DNA of 64,000 bases from Trichomonas tenax (GCA_023091735.1 JALKBU010000041.1:48939-112938), one strand, 5' to 3'; shown: positions 53,944 to 64,000, counted from the first letter of the stretch. Made by a program: numbers and translations. Notes: generated from the letters alone by a model not told the origin.

Positions 53944-55215
53944 ATGTCACTGTCTGATTATCAGGTTATCCAGACAATCGGCACTGGCTCTTACGGAAAG
54001 GTCGTTTTAGCGAAGGAGCACCACACTAGCGTCAAGTACGCGATCAAAAAGGTGAAATTGGCAGGAATGACTGTTGATCAAAGGCAAAAGGCACTCGAAG
54101 AAGTAAATTTACTCCAGAAACTCAACCATCCGAATATAGTCAGGTGCCACAAGTCATTCATTGAGAAATCCACCCTTCATATCGTTATGGATTACGTCGA
54201 TGGAGGAAATCTAGATAATATTATTCAAAAAACAAAAATCTACATGCCAGAAACCCATATTCTTTCGTTTTTCATTCAGATAGTTATCGCGTTATCATAC
54301 ATTCACAAGAAAAATATTATTCATCGAGATATTAAACCAGAAAATGTATTTTTAATGAAAAATGGCATCGCCAAACTTGGTGACTTTGGTATATCAAAGA
54401 CACTGGAATCATCAATAGGCCTTGCAACAACAGTAATTGGAACTCCTTATTATCTTGCTCCTGAAATTTGGGCAGGTGAGCAATATAATGCAAAGGCCGA
54501 TATGTGGAGTCTTGGATGCATCCTTTTCGAAATGTGTGCTTTAGAAAAACCATTCTTAGGAAATAATCAAAAAGAATTATTCGACAGAGTTTTAGCAGGA
54601 CGTCACAAAGAAATACCATCGCAATACTCAAATGATTTAAAGCGTCTTGTTGATGGACTTTTGTCAATGGATCCATCATTTAGACCAACATCCCAACAAA
54701 TTCTTCAATTGCCATTTCTTCGTGAAGTCATGAAGAAGATGATCGAGAACAACAACTCTACAATTAAGAAATCACCAATACCATCACCGGGAACAAAGAA
54801 GGAGCCTAAAAATATTCCATCTCCAAAAGAACCAGAATCAGACAGTTCATATTTCGATGAAGATGACGATGATGCAGAAAGCCCAAAGAAGGATGAGTTT
54901 AATGATGATTTTGTTGTTGAAGAAGAAGATTCTGATGATACCGATGATTTCGAGGACTTCCAAGTCCTTGAAGGCGCCACAATGGTTCTTGAATCAACGT
55001 TGTGTGTAGATACTCCTTCACATAGAATAGAAAAACTCAAAACAGAGCTGAAGAAATCTTTGGGCGAAGAAAAGTTCAAAGAAGTCTATGATGATATGTG
55101 TGATCCGTTTGATATCGATGCTTCTAATAGACTTAGAACATTTGAGAAAACAGATCCTAAAGCTGCACAAATGGTTAGAGATCTCATCGATCTTGAAGAG
55201 TCATCAACCATATAA
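53944..55215 (+). CDS. NEK-family (NIMA-related) protein kinase
   Basis: 423 residues from the ATG at 53944 (the frame extends to a TTG at 53929). Kinase motifs are complete: GTGSYGKVVLA, YAIKKV, the NEK-typical long helix C region with EEVNLLQKLNHPNIVRCH, HRDIKPEN, LGDFGISK and the NEK activation loop GTPYYLAPE. After the domain comes an acidic, Ser/Pro-rich segment (SSYFDEDDDDAES) and a conserved C-terminal helical part ending KAAQMVRDLIDLEES. NEKs act in mitosis, centrosome and flagellar regulation; trichomonads have many of them, and a basal-body or flagellar role is plausible but inferred. No lesions. Confidence 0.94.
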   Translation: MSLSDYQVIQTIGTGSYGKVVLAKEHHTSVKYAIKKVKLAGMTVDQRQKALEEVNLLQKLNHPNIVRCHKSFIEKSTLHIVMDYVDGGNLDNIIQKTKIYMPETHILSFFIQIVIALSYIHKKNIIHRDIKPENVFLMKNGIAKLGDFGISKTLESSIGLATTVIGTPYYLAPEIWAGEQYNAKADMWSLGCILFEMCALEKPFLGNNQKELFDRVLAGRHKEIPSQYSNDLKRLVDGLLSMDPSFRPTSQQILQLPFLREVMKKMIENNNSTIKKSPIPSPGTKKEPKNIPSPKEPESDSSYFDEDDDDAESPKKDEFNDDFVVEEEDSDDTDDFEDFQVLEGATMVLESTLCVDTPSHRIEKLKTELKKSLGEEKFKEVYDDMCDPFDIDASNRLRTFEKTDPKAAQMVRDLIDLEESSTI

Positions 55216-55606
55216 TTTTTATTTTGTCCATGTAAATTTCGTTTGTCAAATTAATTCAGCTCTCGATACTCTTTGAATTATCAAATTCCAATTCATATTT
55301 AACTGATTTATGAGATATGTATTATGGAAATGTTATTTTATGAGAATTGGCATTGAATTATCGTGGTTTAACAAGATGAAATTGAATATTAATCAATTCA
55401 AAAAATTAATTTATGAAATTGGTTCATGTACCCATCTCAAATATAAACAATCTCATGAGTTAAGTCATAGTACATCATTTAACATTGGATTTATAATGAT
55501 ATTGAATTGATGAGATTAGATCAATATGAAATTTTAATATTGTCATTCAAAACAATCAACATATCGGTAGGTGATAAATTACACAAATTCTCGCTTCATT
55601 ATTTTG
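55216..55606. other. Intergenic spacer
   Basis: About 390 bp of AT-rich sequence with the Inr TCATTAT at 55596-55602 at its end. No gene. Confidence 0.4.
55596..55602 (+). promoter_or_regulatory. Initiator-like TCATTAT
   Basis: One mismatch to TCAYWYT, with its A 9 nt before the ATG at 55607; it supports that start over the GTG at 55571. Confidence 0.5.
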
Positions 55607-56227
55607 ATGGTTCCTGAAAATGGTTTTCTCTTCGGTCTTGTTTTCGGTCAAAACAGACCACTATGTGAGTATTCCGTTGTCACTGGTAACCATGTGGAAA
55701 TAGCATTGCGTGTTATCAAGTCAATGAGCCGAAATAACAGAAATGCATTTTCAGATCACGGAGATTACGTGTATACACTTAAATTTAACGATCATGGATA
55801 TATATTTGTTTGCTTGGCAACACGTGACGTTGACTTGCAAAGCCAGAATGTGTTTTTGGATAAACTTGAAGATCTTTGGATGTCTAAAATTGCTTCAAGC
55901 TTAAAGGATTTCTCTCCATACAGTCAAAGCAGCACTTTTGGGCCAGATATATCAGCTTTAATTGCTGATTCGAATATCGAATATTTAACTCAATTGAGTC
56001 CAAGGCCTATAGATAGAAAAATGACAAATATACACACTTCTCTCGTTTATAGCGATAATTTGAATATCTCTGCAAAGAAAGAAAAATCAACAGTCACGAA
56101 AAAGAGACTGTTCTTCAAAAGGTGGAAAAATAGGATCCTATATAACCGAACATACTTGTTTTCGTCAATTTCAATCTTAATCATTTTATTAATTGGTTTA
56201 TATATGTTTCTTTCATATTTATTCTAA
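55607..56227 (+). CDS. Longin-domain membrane protein, VAMP7/phytolongin-like
   Basis: 206 residues from the ATG at 55607. The N-terminal 110 residues follow the longin pattern: a short beta strand (GFLFGLVFGQ), CEYSVVTGNHVEIALRVIKSM (corresponding to the AEY-x-x-x-GN-F..V..ILEKI of VAMP7), then YVYTLKFNDHGYIFVCLATRDVD (YTFHYL..DGIxYLCMAD) and FLDKLEDLW. A single C-terminal transmembrane anchor (FSSISILIILLIGLYMFLSYLF) has no lumenal tail, as in R-SNAREs. The region in between (residues 120-180) does not show a good R-SNARE heptad pattern or the central arginine; it may be degenerate, or it may be a longin without SNARE function. Role: vesicle traffic, probably endosomal or lysosomal. Confidence 0.75.
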   Translation: MVPENGFLFGLVFGQNRPLCEYSVVTGNHVEIALRVIKSMSRNNRNAFSDHGDYVYTLKFNDHGYIFVCLATRDVDLQSQNVFLDKLEDLWMSKIASSLKDFSPYSQSSTFGPDISALIADSNIEYLTQLSPRPIDRKMTNIHTSLVYSDNLNISAKKEKSTVTKKRLFFKRWKNRILYNRTYLFSSISILIILLIGLYMFLSYLF

Positions 56228-56756
56228 CTCACTGTAGTATTGGTTTCATTAAATCTTGCTTTTTGTATGATTTATAAAATAGAATTTGTTCATTATCAAA
56301 TTCAATTCTTATCATGAAATAAAATCAAAGTTTTTAATCTTTCCGATCTTGAAAGCATCATTTTTCTTCATGAATCGACTTAGAATGGACTATCTGTCTA
56401 TGGGTTGGATCTATTTTCGAAAAAAGAAAATATTTTGTAATGGAATATTATTTTGACATGTAAATGGCATATTTGTAAATTATAATGTCAAATCAATGGT
56501 TTTCGAAGTTGGTACATGCATTTGCATTATCCACGTATCAAATCTCCCGATGCAATATTTAAATTCATGTCGTTCGACCTTCTTACTGTTCAATATGAAA
56601 TAAACAAGAGGAAAATTATCGCATTCAACCCCAATTTCCGGCATTTTTGCATTATACGCATAAAGGGCTTCGTAGAAGTATCGATATAAGTAATTGTCCA
56701 CCTACATATAAAATTTTTGATTTTTACCCTTTATCAAAGGGCAATCTTAAAATTTT
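56228..56756. other. Intergenic spacer with TGACATGTAAA motif at 56454
   Basis: Contains one more motif copy (56454-56464). The minus-strand frame at 56480-56701 (GTG start after an in-frame TAG) reads protein-like (NFPLVYFILNSKKVERHEFKY) but has no ATG and no family, so it is not called; it may be an exon or a fossil. Confidence 0.35.
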
Positions 56757-58733
56757 ATGAGAAGCTTTTCAGATACAAAACTCACCCTCAGTCAGTTCAA
56801 TAAGGCTGCAAACGCTATAGAAACACTGTGGGACATCGACCAGAGCAGTTACCAGGATGTTTTCAAGCAGATTTCGAAGCTTGTTGAAGATAAAATTCTT
56901 AATGACACTTCTGTCATTGATATCATCGACTGCATCGCTTTAAAGCGTCCAAAGAAATTGAAATTATTGTTTGATTTCTGCATTGACTTCACGAAAAATC
57001 ATGATATTTCACAGCAGAAATATAGGTGCAAAAACAGTCCGCATTTGCAAGCATTGCTTGTAAAGAGGGGTATAATAAGTGGAAAATTGAATCCTTCCCA
57101 ACAAGATTTGTCCGAAGAAGCAATTCTCCAGATATACGACGAAGACACAATCTCATACTGCATTCTTTGGGACGACATTGATATGATCAAGGAATACATA
57201 GACACAACAAACTTCGATTACGATCAAATCATTGATAATGTCCGTCTCATTGATTTAACTGCTAAATTCGGAGCAGTAAAGTGCTTCAAGTTCCTTCTCG
57301 AGCAAAATGCCATAGTTACACACAGAACTCTTCAATATGCTTTCGAAGGTAATAATGACGAAATAATTGAGACATTGGAAGGCATGTTCGAAGTGAACGA
57401 CGACTGCATGATAAATGCTATCAGTTCGCACTCAAATAAGTCAATTGAAAAACTCGATTCACTTGGACTTAAGGTTACATGGCCAACAGTTTTCCAGTGG
57501 TACAATTTGAAGTATTTCTATGAGAAAGTATTTTGCTCGGATGTCAATATTCGCGACTGCTTGAACAGAACACCTCTTATGGTTGCATGTGACCTCGGCC
57601 TTGAATCAATTGTTCAGTTATTGGTTGAATGCAAGGCAGAACTGAATGCAAGAGATTCCGAGAACAAGACTGCTGTATTCGATTGCTGCATCCATGATAT
57701 GTGTTATCTTCCGATCCTCAAGAATCTTGTTGAGCATGGAGCCGACATCAACTTACAGGACAACGATGGCTATACGCCTCTTATTGTTTCAGCAATCACT
57801 GGCAACAGAGCTATCGCTAAATATTTGATTGACTCCAAAGCGAATTTGGACATTGCTGACAAGCACGGGAAAACAGCCCTCCATCACTCGATCCACGATG
57901 CTCCAGAGATTTCGATCCATCTCATTGATGCTGGTGCCAACGTGAATGCGAAGGAACAGAAGGGCCACACACCTCTTTACTATGCGTGCAAGGCAAACAA
58001 CCAAAGCTTAGTTAAAGAATTGGTTGAGCACAAAGCAGATGTTAACGACTCAGACAACAAAGGAATGCCATTGATTCATAATGTTTTATCAGAAGGAAAC
58101 ACGAATATGGTATTTTATTTGCTTGACTGTGGCTGCAATATTAATGCAGTTGACAGAGAAGGCAACACATTACTTATGGTTGCATGCAGAGAAAACAATG
58201 AAGCCTTCATCAACTACCTGATTGATGAAGGCGTTGATATTAACAAAGGAAACAATGATCAGAAGACAGCACTTATGTTTGCTTGTCTATATAACAACAA
58301 CGATGCTGTTCAAATCCTTATTGATTACAATGTCAACATCGACATGGTAGACAAGGATGGACAATCTGCTTTGATCCATGCATGTGAAGGAAACAGTGGA
58401 AGTGAGTGCATTTCTACTTTGATAGAAAACAAAGCAAACATCGAAATCCGTTCAAACGCCGGATGGACTCCTTTGATGTATGCTTCAAAAGAGAACAACA
58501 TTGGTGCAGTCCGTGAGCTTGTCGCTGCTAAGGCTGACCTAGAGTCGAAAGATAATAACGGAATGACTGCATTACTCATCGCATCCCAAAACAATGCTTT
58601 GAATGTTGTTGACTTCTTAATGCAGAGCGGTGCTGATGTTAATGCAAAAGATAACGAAGGAAGGACATCAATAAACCACGCTATAGATAATGGATCTTCT
58701 AATGTTATGATGTTACTTCAAGGATCCAATTAG
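56757..58733 (+). CDS. Ankyrin-repeat protein with trichomonad-type N-terminal domain
   Basis: 658 residues. Residues 1-230 form an alpha-helical domain that precedes ankyrin repeats in many trichomonad proteins (SDTKLTLSQFNKAANAIETLW, FDFCIDFTKNH). From about residue 265 there are 11-12 ankyrin repeats of 33 residues with the TPLM/TALH-x-A-x-x and AxxDLExKDNNGxTALL patterns, e.g. GYTPLIVSAITGN, GKTALHHSIHD, GWTPLMYASKENN, GMTALLIASQNN. No other domain follows. These proteins are expanded in the lineage; binding partners are unknown. The repeat units differ from each other and are not recent tandem copies. A single clean frame from the ATG at 56757. Confidence 0.92.
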   Translation: MRSFSDTKLTLSQFNKAANAIETLWDIDQSSYQDVFKQISKLVEDKILNDTSVIDIIDCIALKRPKKLKLLFDFCIDFTKNHDISQQKYRCKNSPHLQALLVKRGIISGKLNPSQQDLSEEAILQIYDEDTISYCILWDDIDMIKEYIDTTNFDYDQIIDNVRLIDLTAKFGAVKCFKFLLEQNAIVTHRTLQYAFEGNNDEIIETLEGMFEVNDDCMINAISSHSNKSIEKLDSLGLKVTWPTVFQWYNLKYFYEKVFCSDVNIRDCLNRTPLMVACDLGLESIVQLLVECKAELNARDSENKTAVFDCCIHDMCYLPILKNLVEHGADINLQDNDGYTPLIVSAITGNRAIAKYLIDSKANLDIADKHGKTALHHSIHDAPEISIHLIDAGANVNAKEQKGHTPLYYACKANNQSLVKELVEHKADVNDSDNKGMPLIHNVLSEGNTNMVFYLLDCGCNINAVDREGNTLLMVACRENNEAFINYLIDEGVDINKGNNDQKTALMFACLYNNNDAVQILIDYNVNIDMVDKDGQSALIHACEGNSGSECISTLIENKANIEIRSNAGWTPLMYASKENNIGAVRELVAAKADLESKDNNGMTALLIASQNNALNVVDFLMQSGADVNAKDNEGRTSINHAIDNGSSNVMMLLQGSN

Positions 58734-59225
58734 AGCTTTTTTTATTTAATCTGTTCACGATATTAGAAATTTATTTGAATTCTATACTTAAAATGCAGTG
58801 CTATTTCATAGCCAATTATATGCAATATGACGATAGATATAACATTTAAAATTCATGATATTTATATAATGTATTTTGAAATTATTATTTAACTTGCCAA
58901 TTAAATTTTTAAAATATCTTCTTTGGCTGAATTCTAGACTATTGCCAACTTCCTGATTTCAATTTTAATGATTCTCATTATCATATAGGGAAAAAATATT
59001 TTTGTTTTATTATTTTTGTTGAAAATTCATAATTTCATCAGAAAAAGGGCATATTTTTAGATTTTAAATAAAGCAATAAACTATAGAATACATGAACTTA
59101 AAGCTGATATCATTTTCAGCTTCATTATTAAAAGGTTGTGTTTAATTATAAGATATATTTTCGAAAAAAACTTGTTCGAATACATATAAAACATAGTTAA
59201 ACTTTAAATACAAAAACAAAATTAA
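58734..59225. other. Convergent intergenic spacer
   Basis: About 490 bp of AT-rich sequence. No gene, repeat or motif is recognised. Confidence 0.4.
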
Positions 59226-62200
59226 TTATATCTTAAGAAGAGCAAGATCGAATCCTATAGATCGCATTCTTTCAGTTGCTTCAGTTTGAGACATTTTAGG
59301 TTGTTTCATTCCTGGAACAACTTTTTGGTCTTCGAACTTTGATTTCCTCATTGATTCTTTGACATTTTGCCTGAATAGTGGATCTGAGTCACTAAGCTTT
59401 TCCATAGAAATCATTAAATCCCTCAATCCTGTTGCGAATGACCTTTCATCAGCAGATATTAACATATTGATAGCAGCGCCGAAAAATGCTGGTTCTTGTT
59501 CAGGAAATAGCGTTGAAAGATTGTTCATAATGATCTCTTGGCGTTGTATTACAAATGGCAAAGAGAAGTACAATCTAATGACAGCGCATATATCATCAAA
59601 CATGAATTTGTGTATAAGATCAGAAAGAATTTGGAATAAATGGTTAATGGCAATATCGCAAATCCATCCAAAGTAATCATTTCGCATCTCTGGCTTTAAA
59701 TGCTTTGTTGTATCTTTGTTGATGAAATCATTGTATAGCATAACCGCATCAGAAGCAATTTCTCTGTATGGTGAGTTCACAAGGTGGAAGATTACGTTAA
59801 TTATATCAGTTTTGTTCTCTGGTGAAAGGCCGCAAAAATAGAGTATATTTCCTGTGATCAAACCTCTGATGTACTTAATCATTGGGATCCTAAATTGCAG
59901 GAAATCTTGGTGATTTTCGATGACCATTTGATATGTGGGCACAAAGATAAATCTGTTTAAATAGTGCAGTTGCTCAGCATTGAATGTTTCACCCAATGAG
60001 TTAATCAAAATTCCAAACATCATTGGTATTTCACTGACTCTATATAAAGGAGGAGATTCACTATAGATGACAGCAAAGTTCTCAGCACATGACGCTGTGA
60101 AAGCCAAACCTAGATCAGAATTCTGCTTAATCGAGAAGCTGAAGCACTCAATAGCACTTATACAAGCTTGCATGATACCCTTCATCCATGGGAATTTTCC
60201 TTCTTGCTCGATATTCCATTTGAAGAAAGATTGGAATGTTTCAATAATGCTCGTATATATTTGCTCAATAGCTGGCTGCGCAACAATCCCAGCATTTACA
60301 AAGACACCAGAGAAACACTTGAGCAAAAATATGATATAATTTGCTTCATCAAGTTGGACTTGCGAAAGAGCAGAGATTGCACCCATCCATTGGAAGATTA
60401 GGGGATCACATAACATGGACAATAAAGTTGTTCTCGTATTAATAATGTTAACAGCGGTAATTATTTTCGATAAACATTCGAATAGTGGAATAATTGCAAA
60501 TCTTTCTAATTTTGAAATCACAGCATCTAATTTTCCAAGTATTTCTTCCAAATAGATTCTTCCTGCTCTAGGGTCAATGAAATTTTTCACACAGTCATTT
60601 GCTATTGACTTGAAAGTGTGAACTGCCATCGCTGAAATTTCCATGTCGAAGTTTTGAGTCATCATATCAATGATGAACTCTATTATCTGATAAAACAGTT
60701 CATAACTCTTGCTTAATATTCTTGTGCACTTTGATAACATAAACAGGAACTCGTTGACAAGGACGGCCTTAGTTTCATCACTGCTTGCTGTATAAATCTG
60801 CCAATACAATGTATTGAAGACGTTAAGAGTGAAACCTTCATCACTATCTTCTGGTAATGCATTTCCAATAGCAGCCATTGTCCAGCAGAACTTCTTGTAA
60901 ACTGTTTCATTGAATTCAGATTGGGTAGTTTCAAACATTTGGTTCACAGCTGTGAAAACTTGCATTGGCGTGAAGTTAATCAAAATAATAAGGCACTGTC
61001 TCATTGATGAATATGAAGAATCGGATTCTTCGAGCTCTTTGATAACTGCTTTATTGAACTGGTCCTCACCATTGAACACATCATAGGGCTTTTCCATATT
61101 AAGCAATGTCTGAATAATCAAATCCTCATAGAAAGGACTATAAATGGCAAACTTAGAGACTTTTTGATTCTGTTTTTCTTTAAAGATTTCAGTGAGAATA
61201 TTTGACCAGAAATCAAAAGCTGCTTTCTGAACCTGTGAGTCGTTGCTTGTGGAAATCATATCAATAACCCATTTAAGAGCAATCGGTAATGCTTGAACGG
61301 CATAATTTTCAATTTCAATCCTATAGTGAATTAACATTGAATCAAAACAATTGATAATCTTCTGCATGAGATTCAAATCAAATTCTGACCAATCTATTTC
61401 AACAGATTGCGCTGGTGAACCAGAAATTATTGCTTCAATAATCTTAACGAAAACATTGGCAGCAATATTATTCCTGTATTCAGGGAACCTATACGCAACG
61501 TTTGAAATGGAAGTAAAGATTGATAAAAGGCTTTCAATATTTGAATTAAACGTAATTAAACCTTCTAAACACATTGGAAATACAGGCGATTGCAGGAACT
61601 GTACTGGGTTCGTCAAAGGTGCAATTGCATCAATAAACTCTAACGTAGATTTAACATAAACTTGTTCTGTGTCTGAATTGATCATTGTAAGAATAGGACA
61701 AAGCTGCTCGAACGCATGTGGCATTCCGTTGCTAATAGCAGCAAATTTCACTGATGAAATATTTGATAAAGCATTTTTTGAAACGTCTTCGCATACAGAA
61801 CGTAACACTATGAGATAGTTGTTGAAAAGCGGAACGCTTGTCTGCGGTATTTGCAAGATTTGATTAATAAAATCAGGCCATCCACTTGGCCAGTCTTCTT
61901 CGAGTATTGTGATCAAAACACTATTAGCGATATTGAGTAGGTTTTGATTTCGATCTTTTTGCATGAAAATTTGGGCAATTTGCGCGATAATAAACTGTTT
62001 ATATCCTGTTTTTATGACATCATCGAAGAAATCCCAATTTTTCTAAATAATTTGCTTCAGACCAGCTAATGCTGCGTATTTTGCTTGTAACGAGCTCTCA
62101 CTTTCGATTATTGGCATAATTAAATCAATAATATCGTTTCTCTCGAAGAAAGAGTTGATTGCAGTAATCGCGTCAGGGTTAGGAATGTTGGAATAAGCGG

Positions 62201-62264
62201 CGCTCGCACATTGATCAAAGACTTGTATCGATACTTCTGTTCCTTCGACACCTAAATCTTCCAT
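59226..62264 (-). CDS. CRM1/exportin-1-type nuclear export receptor with an internal in-frame TAG
   Basis: 1012 codons, of which one at 62043-62045 is TAG, otherwise a single frame; human CRM1 has 1071. The N-terminal part (from ATG 62264) ends AALAGLKQII and, after TAG, continues KNWDFFDDV, the same point where CRM1 has ENVIKTRWK. CRM1-typical blocks are EEDWPSGWPDFINQI near residue 120 and, mid-protein, KFCWTMAAIGNALPEDSDEGFTL and ILSKSYELFYQIIEF followed by AMAVHTFKSIANDCVKNFI, equivalent to the cargo-groove HEAT repeats. The equivalent of human Cys528 is not cysteine, so insensitivity to leptomycin-type inhibitors is predicted. It exports leucine-rich NES cargo with RanGTP. The TAG may be a fresh nonsense mutation, readthrough or an error. 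Confidence 0.85.
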
Positions 62265-62596
62265 TCTTTTTTTTTGACTTCGTGAACCAAGTGACAGAGT
62301 TTGATATTGCTAAACAACAAGTGATCTATTTAAATCAATTCTCATTTCATTTTAAATTATTTTCATTTCATATATGCATAATGCATTTATAATCAAAACC
62401 AACATTCTCTACATCCACCAAAGCTCAGTCACACACTTCACCTTTCCATATTTGTGGTTTATAATAATTTATAAATCTAAATTATCTATGATGTGTCAAT
62501 ATCATTCAAAAAGGATAATAGATTGGGACAATAAAATTAAGGTATGAATGAATAATAAAAAGTTTTAAATCATGAAAGTTGACATATAGAAAAAAA
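62265..62596. other. Intergenic spacer
   Basis: About 330 bp of AT-rich sequence with a T-run upstream of the exportin ATG. Nothing else is seen. Confidence 0.35.
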
Positions 62597-63289
62597 TTAT
62601 GGTTGTGGTGTCTGGCCTGTGATGTCCTGATCGGCAGCAACCTTCTTGTTGAAGTAGCAGCAAGCATACATGATTGAGATGACAAGAAGGCAGATTTCGG
62701 CAATGAAAAGAACAACGGCCGCAACACCGAAGGAGTTCATATTAGCCTTAACCTTGTCCTTGAGAGCATTGTAGCAGGATGTTGATGCAGCCTTAATTCT
62801 ATCTGTCTTATCGCCATATTCGAAATATGAGCATTCATTTGTCTCTGTGACGTTAGGGCCATCGAAGCTGCAGCATTCGAACTTGACAGAAATAGCAACA
62901 GTGATGTTGTAAATACCTTCGTCGGTACCACGTTTGTTCCACTGCTTTTTAGCATACTCCATGACCAGGTCTGTCTTTGTGAACATGAGAATGAAGATGA
63001 CAAGTTCAACGATGAGGACAACAAGGAGAAGGATCAAATATGTGTAAGCCCAGCACTTGTTTTCGCAGCACATGATGAAGAAACCGACAATGCAGACAAC
63101 GAAACAGAAGGCGAGAATAGCAAGGAATGGATACAAAGCAGGGGACTTCTTAATAAGCTTATAATAGTCCTCGGCGCCGGACTTACCGATCCTGACGTAC
63201 ATGACGATGCAGGCAATGACGGCACCGATGAGGATGAGCAAGTTGAGGATGGTGATGGTCCACTTGATGCACTTCCAGTTAAAATTCAT
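62597..63289 (-). CDS. Tetraspanin-family membrane protein
   Basis: 230 residues with four transmembrane helices (about 10-32, 50-72, 78-102 and 185-208) and the tetraspanin layout: short cytosolic N-terminus, small first loop, cysteine-rich large extracellular loop and short tail. The large loop has the diagnostic CC of the CCG-type motif (FECCSFDGPNV) and further cysteines (ECSYF, TSCYN) for disulphides. The GC-richer coding sequence compared with neighbours suggests high expression. Trichomonad tetraspanins (TSP) localise to plasma membrane, vesicles and flagella and are linked to adhesion and exosomes; that applies here by homology only. The ATG at 63289 is the first in frame. Confidence 0.93.
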   Translation of the reverse strand: MNFNWKCIKWTITILNLLILIGAVIACIVMYVRIGKSGAEDYYKLIKKSPALYPFLAILAFCFVVCIVGFFIMCCENKCWAYTYLILLLVVLIVELVIFILMFTKTDLVMEYAKKQWNKRGTDEGIYNITVAISVKFECCSFDGPNVTETNECSYFEYGDKTDRIKAASTSCYNALKDKVKANMNSFGVAAVVLFIAEICLLVISIMYACCYFNKKVAADQDITGQTPQP

Positions 63290-64000
63290 TTAATAATATA
63301 AAAAAAAAACGTTTTGACAAAATTTTATAACGTCTGAGCTTTTTGTGCCGAAAACATGAAAAATAGAATCTCAATATGATTATGTTGTTATATTTAACAA
63401 CATTTCCGATACATTTTATTTTATTTTGGAAAATTTTGCTTGATTATAAACTAAATTTTATCGCTAGATCATAAGTGAAGTAAGATCGAATCGTTAATTT
63501 GTTTCAAAATTGCAACGGATTTGAGAAGTTTACACCACCTTATAAATTCTTTTTATGCTGGATTTTGAAATTTATACTGCACATTATAGAGATCTCAAAA
63601 ATCGCAAAAGGTATAAAAGTCATAGCAAGTTTATCACAAGGAAAGGATACTTATCAAAAATCTGCTGAACCAAATATCGCAGTTCTTAAGCAATAATTCG
63701 GCGTAACTTCACTCAATTTGCACATGACTCATCAATCAAAAAAAAAAAAAAAAAAAAAAAAAAATTAAATTTTAAAAATAATTTATTTTTTTTAATTTTT
63801 TTTTTTTTTTTTTTTTTATTAAAAAAATAAATTTAAAAATTTTTTTTAAATAATTAATTTTTTTAATAAAAATATTAAAAAAAAATATTTAAATAATATT
63901 TTCCTATTAAGATGATGTAAAGAATTAAGATTGACATTTTTTAAAAACACGAAACTGATCTTAAAAATATTATCCATTATTATAATTTTCCCTTAATATC
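63290..64000. other. Window end: spacer and A/T homopolymer tract
   Basis: The tract 63739-63900 is almost only A and T in long homopolymer blocks (A28 or so, then T- and A-runs) and is hard to assemble reliably. The open frame at 63499-63696 has no ATG and no family and is not called; its end (YQKSAEPNIAVLKQ) is mildly protein-like. Confidence 0.5.

Noticed and set aside
1..64000. CRISPR array, prophage or bacterial operon
   Set aside because: No regularly spaced direct repeats and no prokaryotic gene organisation; gene content is eukaryotic.

Overview
The window is strongly AT-rich, intron-poor nuclear DNA from a protist. It is best explained as a parabasalid (trichomonad such as Trichomonas or Tritrichomonas). 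The evidence is the set of gene families (many Ser/Thr kinases, Myb factor, Rab GTPase, ankyrin proteins with a trichomonad-type N-terminus, tetraspanin, very large coiled-coil proteins, transmembrane PAS/cyclase protein, GT61 and bacterial-type glycosyltransferases), single-exon genes, and Inr-like TCAYWYT elements 8-20 nt upstream of several ATGs. I cannot name the species from sequence alone. Starts were checked by eye: several open frames run upstream to GTG or TTG, and there I moved the start to the first sensible ATG, usually the one just after an Inr.

Layout. 1-1560: gene-free, GC-richer stretch with a cluster of perfect hairpins. 1.5-4.7 kb: two protein kinases (one CK1-type). 4.8-9.9 kb: minus-strand block with a small basic protein, two related coiled-coil proteins and a small secreted protein. 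9.9-15.1 kb: AT-rich gene desert with one Myb gene. 15.1-18.1 kb: a dead and an intact GT61-type glycosyltransferase. 18.4-22.6 kb: a heavily mutated transmembrane PAS/adenylyl cyclase pseudogene. 22.6-24.9 kb: a 2.2-kb TTAA-flanked inverted-repeat element carrying a 182-bp snap-back repeat. 25.8-32.3 kb: sugar-phosphate/nucleotide-sugar transporter, bacterial-like conserved protein, Kelch protein, membrane serine beta-lactamase-like hydrolase. 33-36 kb: two more broken glycosyltransferases. 36.1-39.9 kb: Rab GTPase and an importin-beta-family protein. 39.9-42 kb: desert with a structured RNA-like island. 42-47.2 kb: amino-acid transporter, broken proline-rich gene, 940-residue coiled-coil protein. 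47.2-50.6 kb: broken ankyrin gene, La-motif/RRM protein, small membrane protein. 50.8-58.8 kb: DYRK kinase, NEK kinase, longin-domain protein, 658-residue ankyrin protein. 59.2-62.3 kb: CRM1-type exportin interrupted by one in-frame TAG. 62.6-63.3 kb: tetraspanin. The end is an A/T homopolymer tract.

The genes are independently transcribed housekeeping, signalling and surface functions; I see no operon logic. The two themes are signalling kinases with nuclear transport and membrane traffic, and an unusual density of decaying genes, especially type II membrane glycosyltransferases of at least three families. The most novel-looking signals are non-coding: two or three GC-richer islands full of perfect hairpins, and a recurrent TGACATGTAAA motif that brackets two of them.
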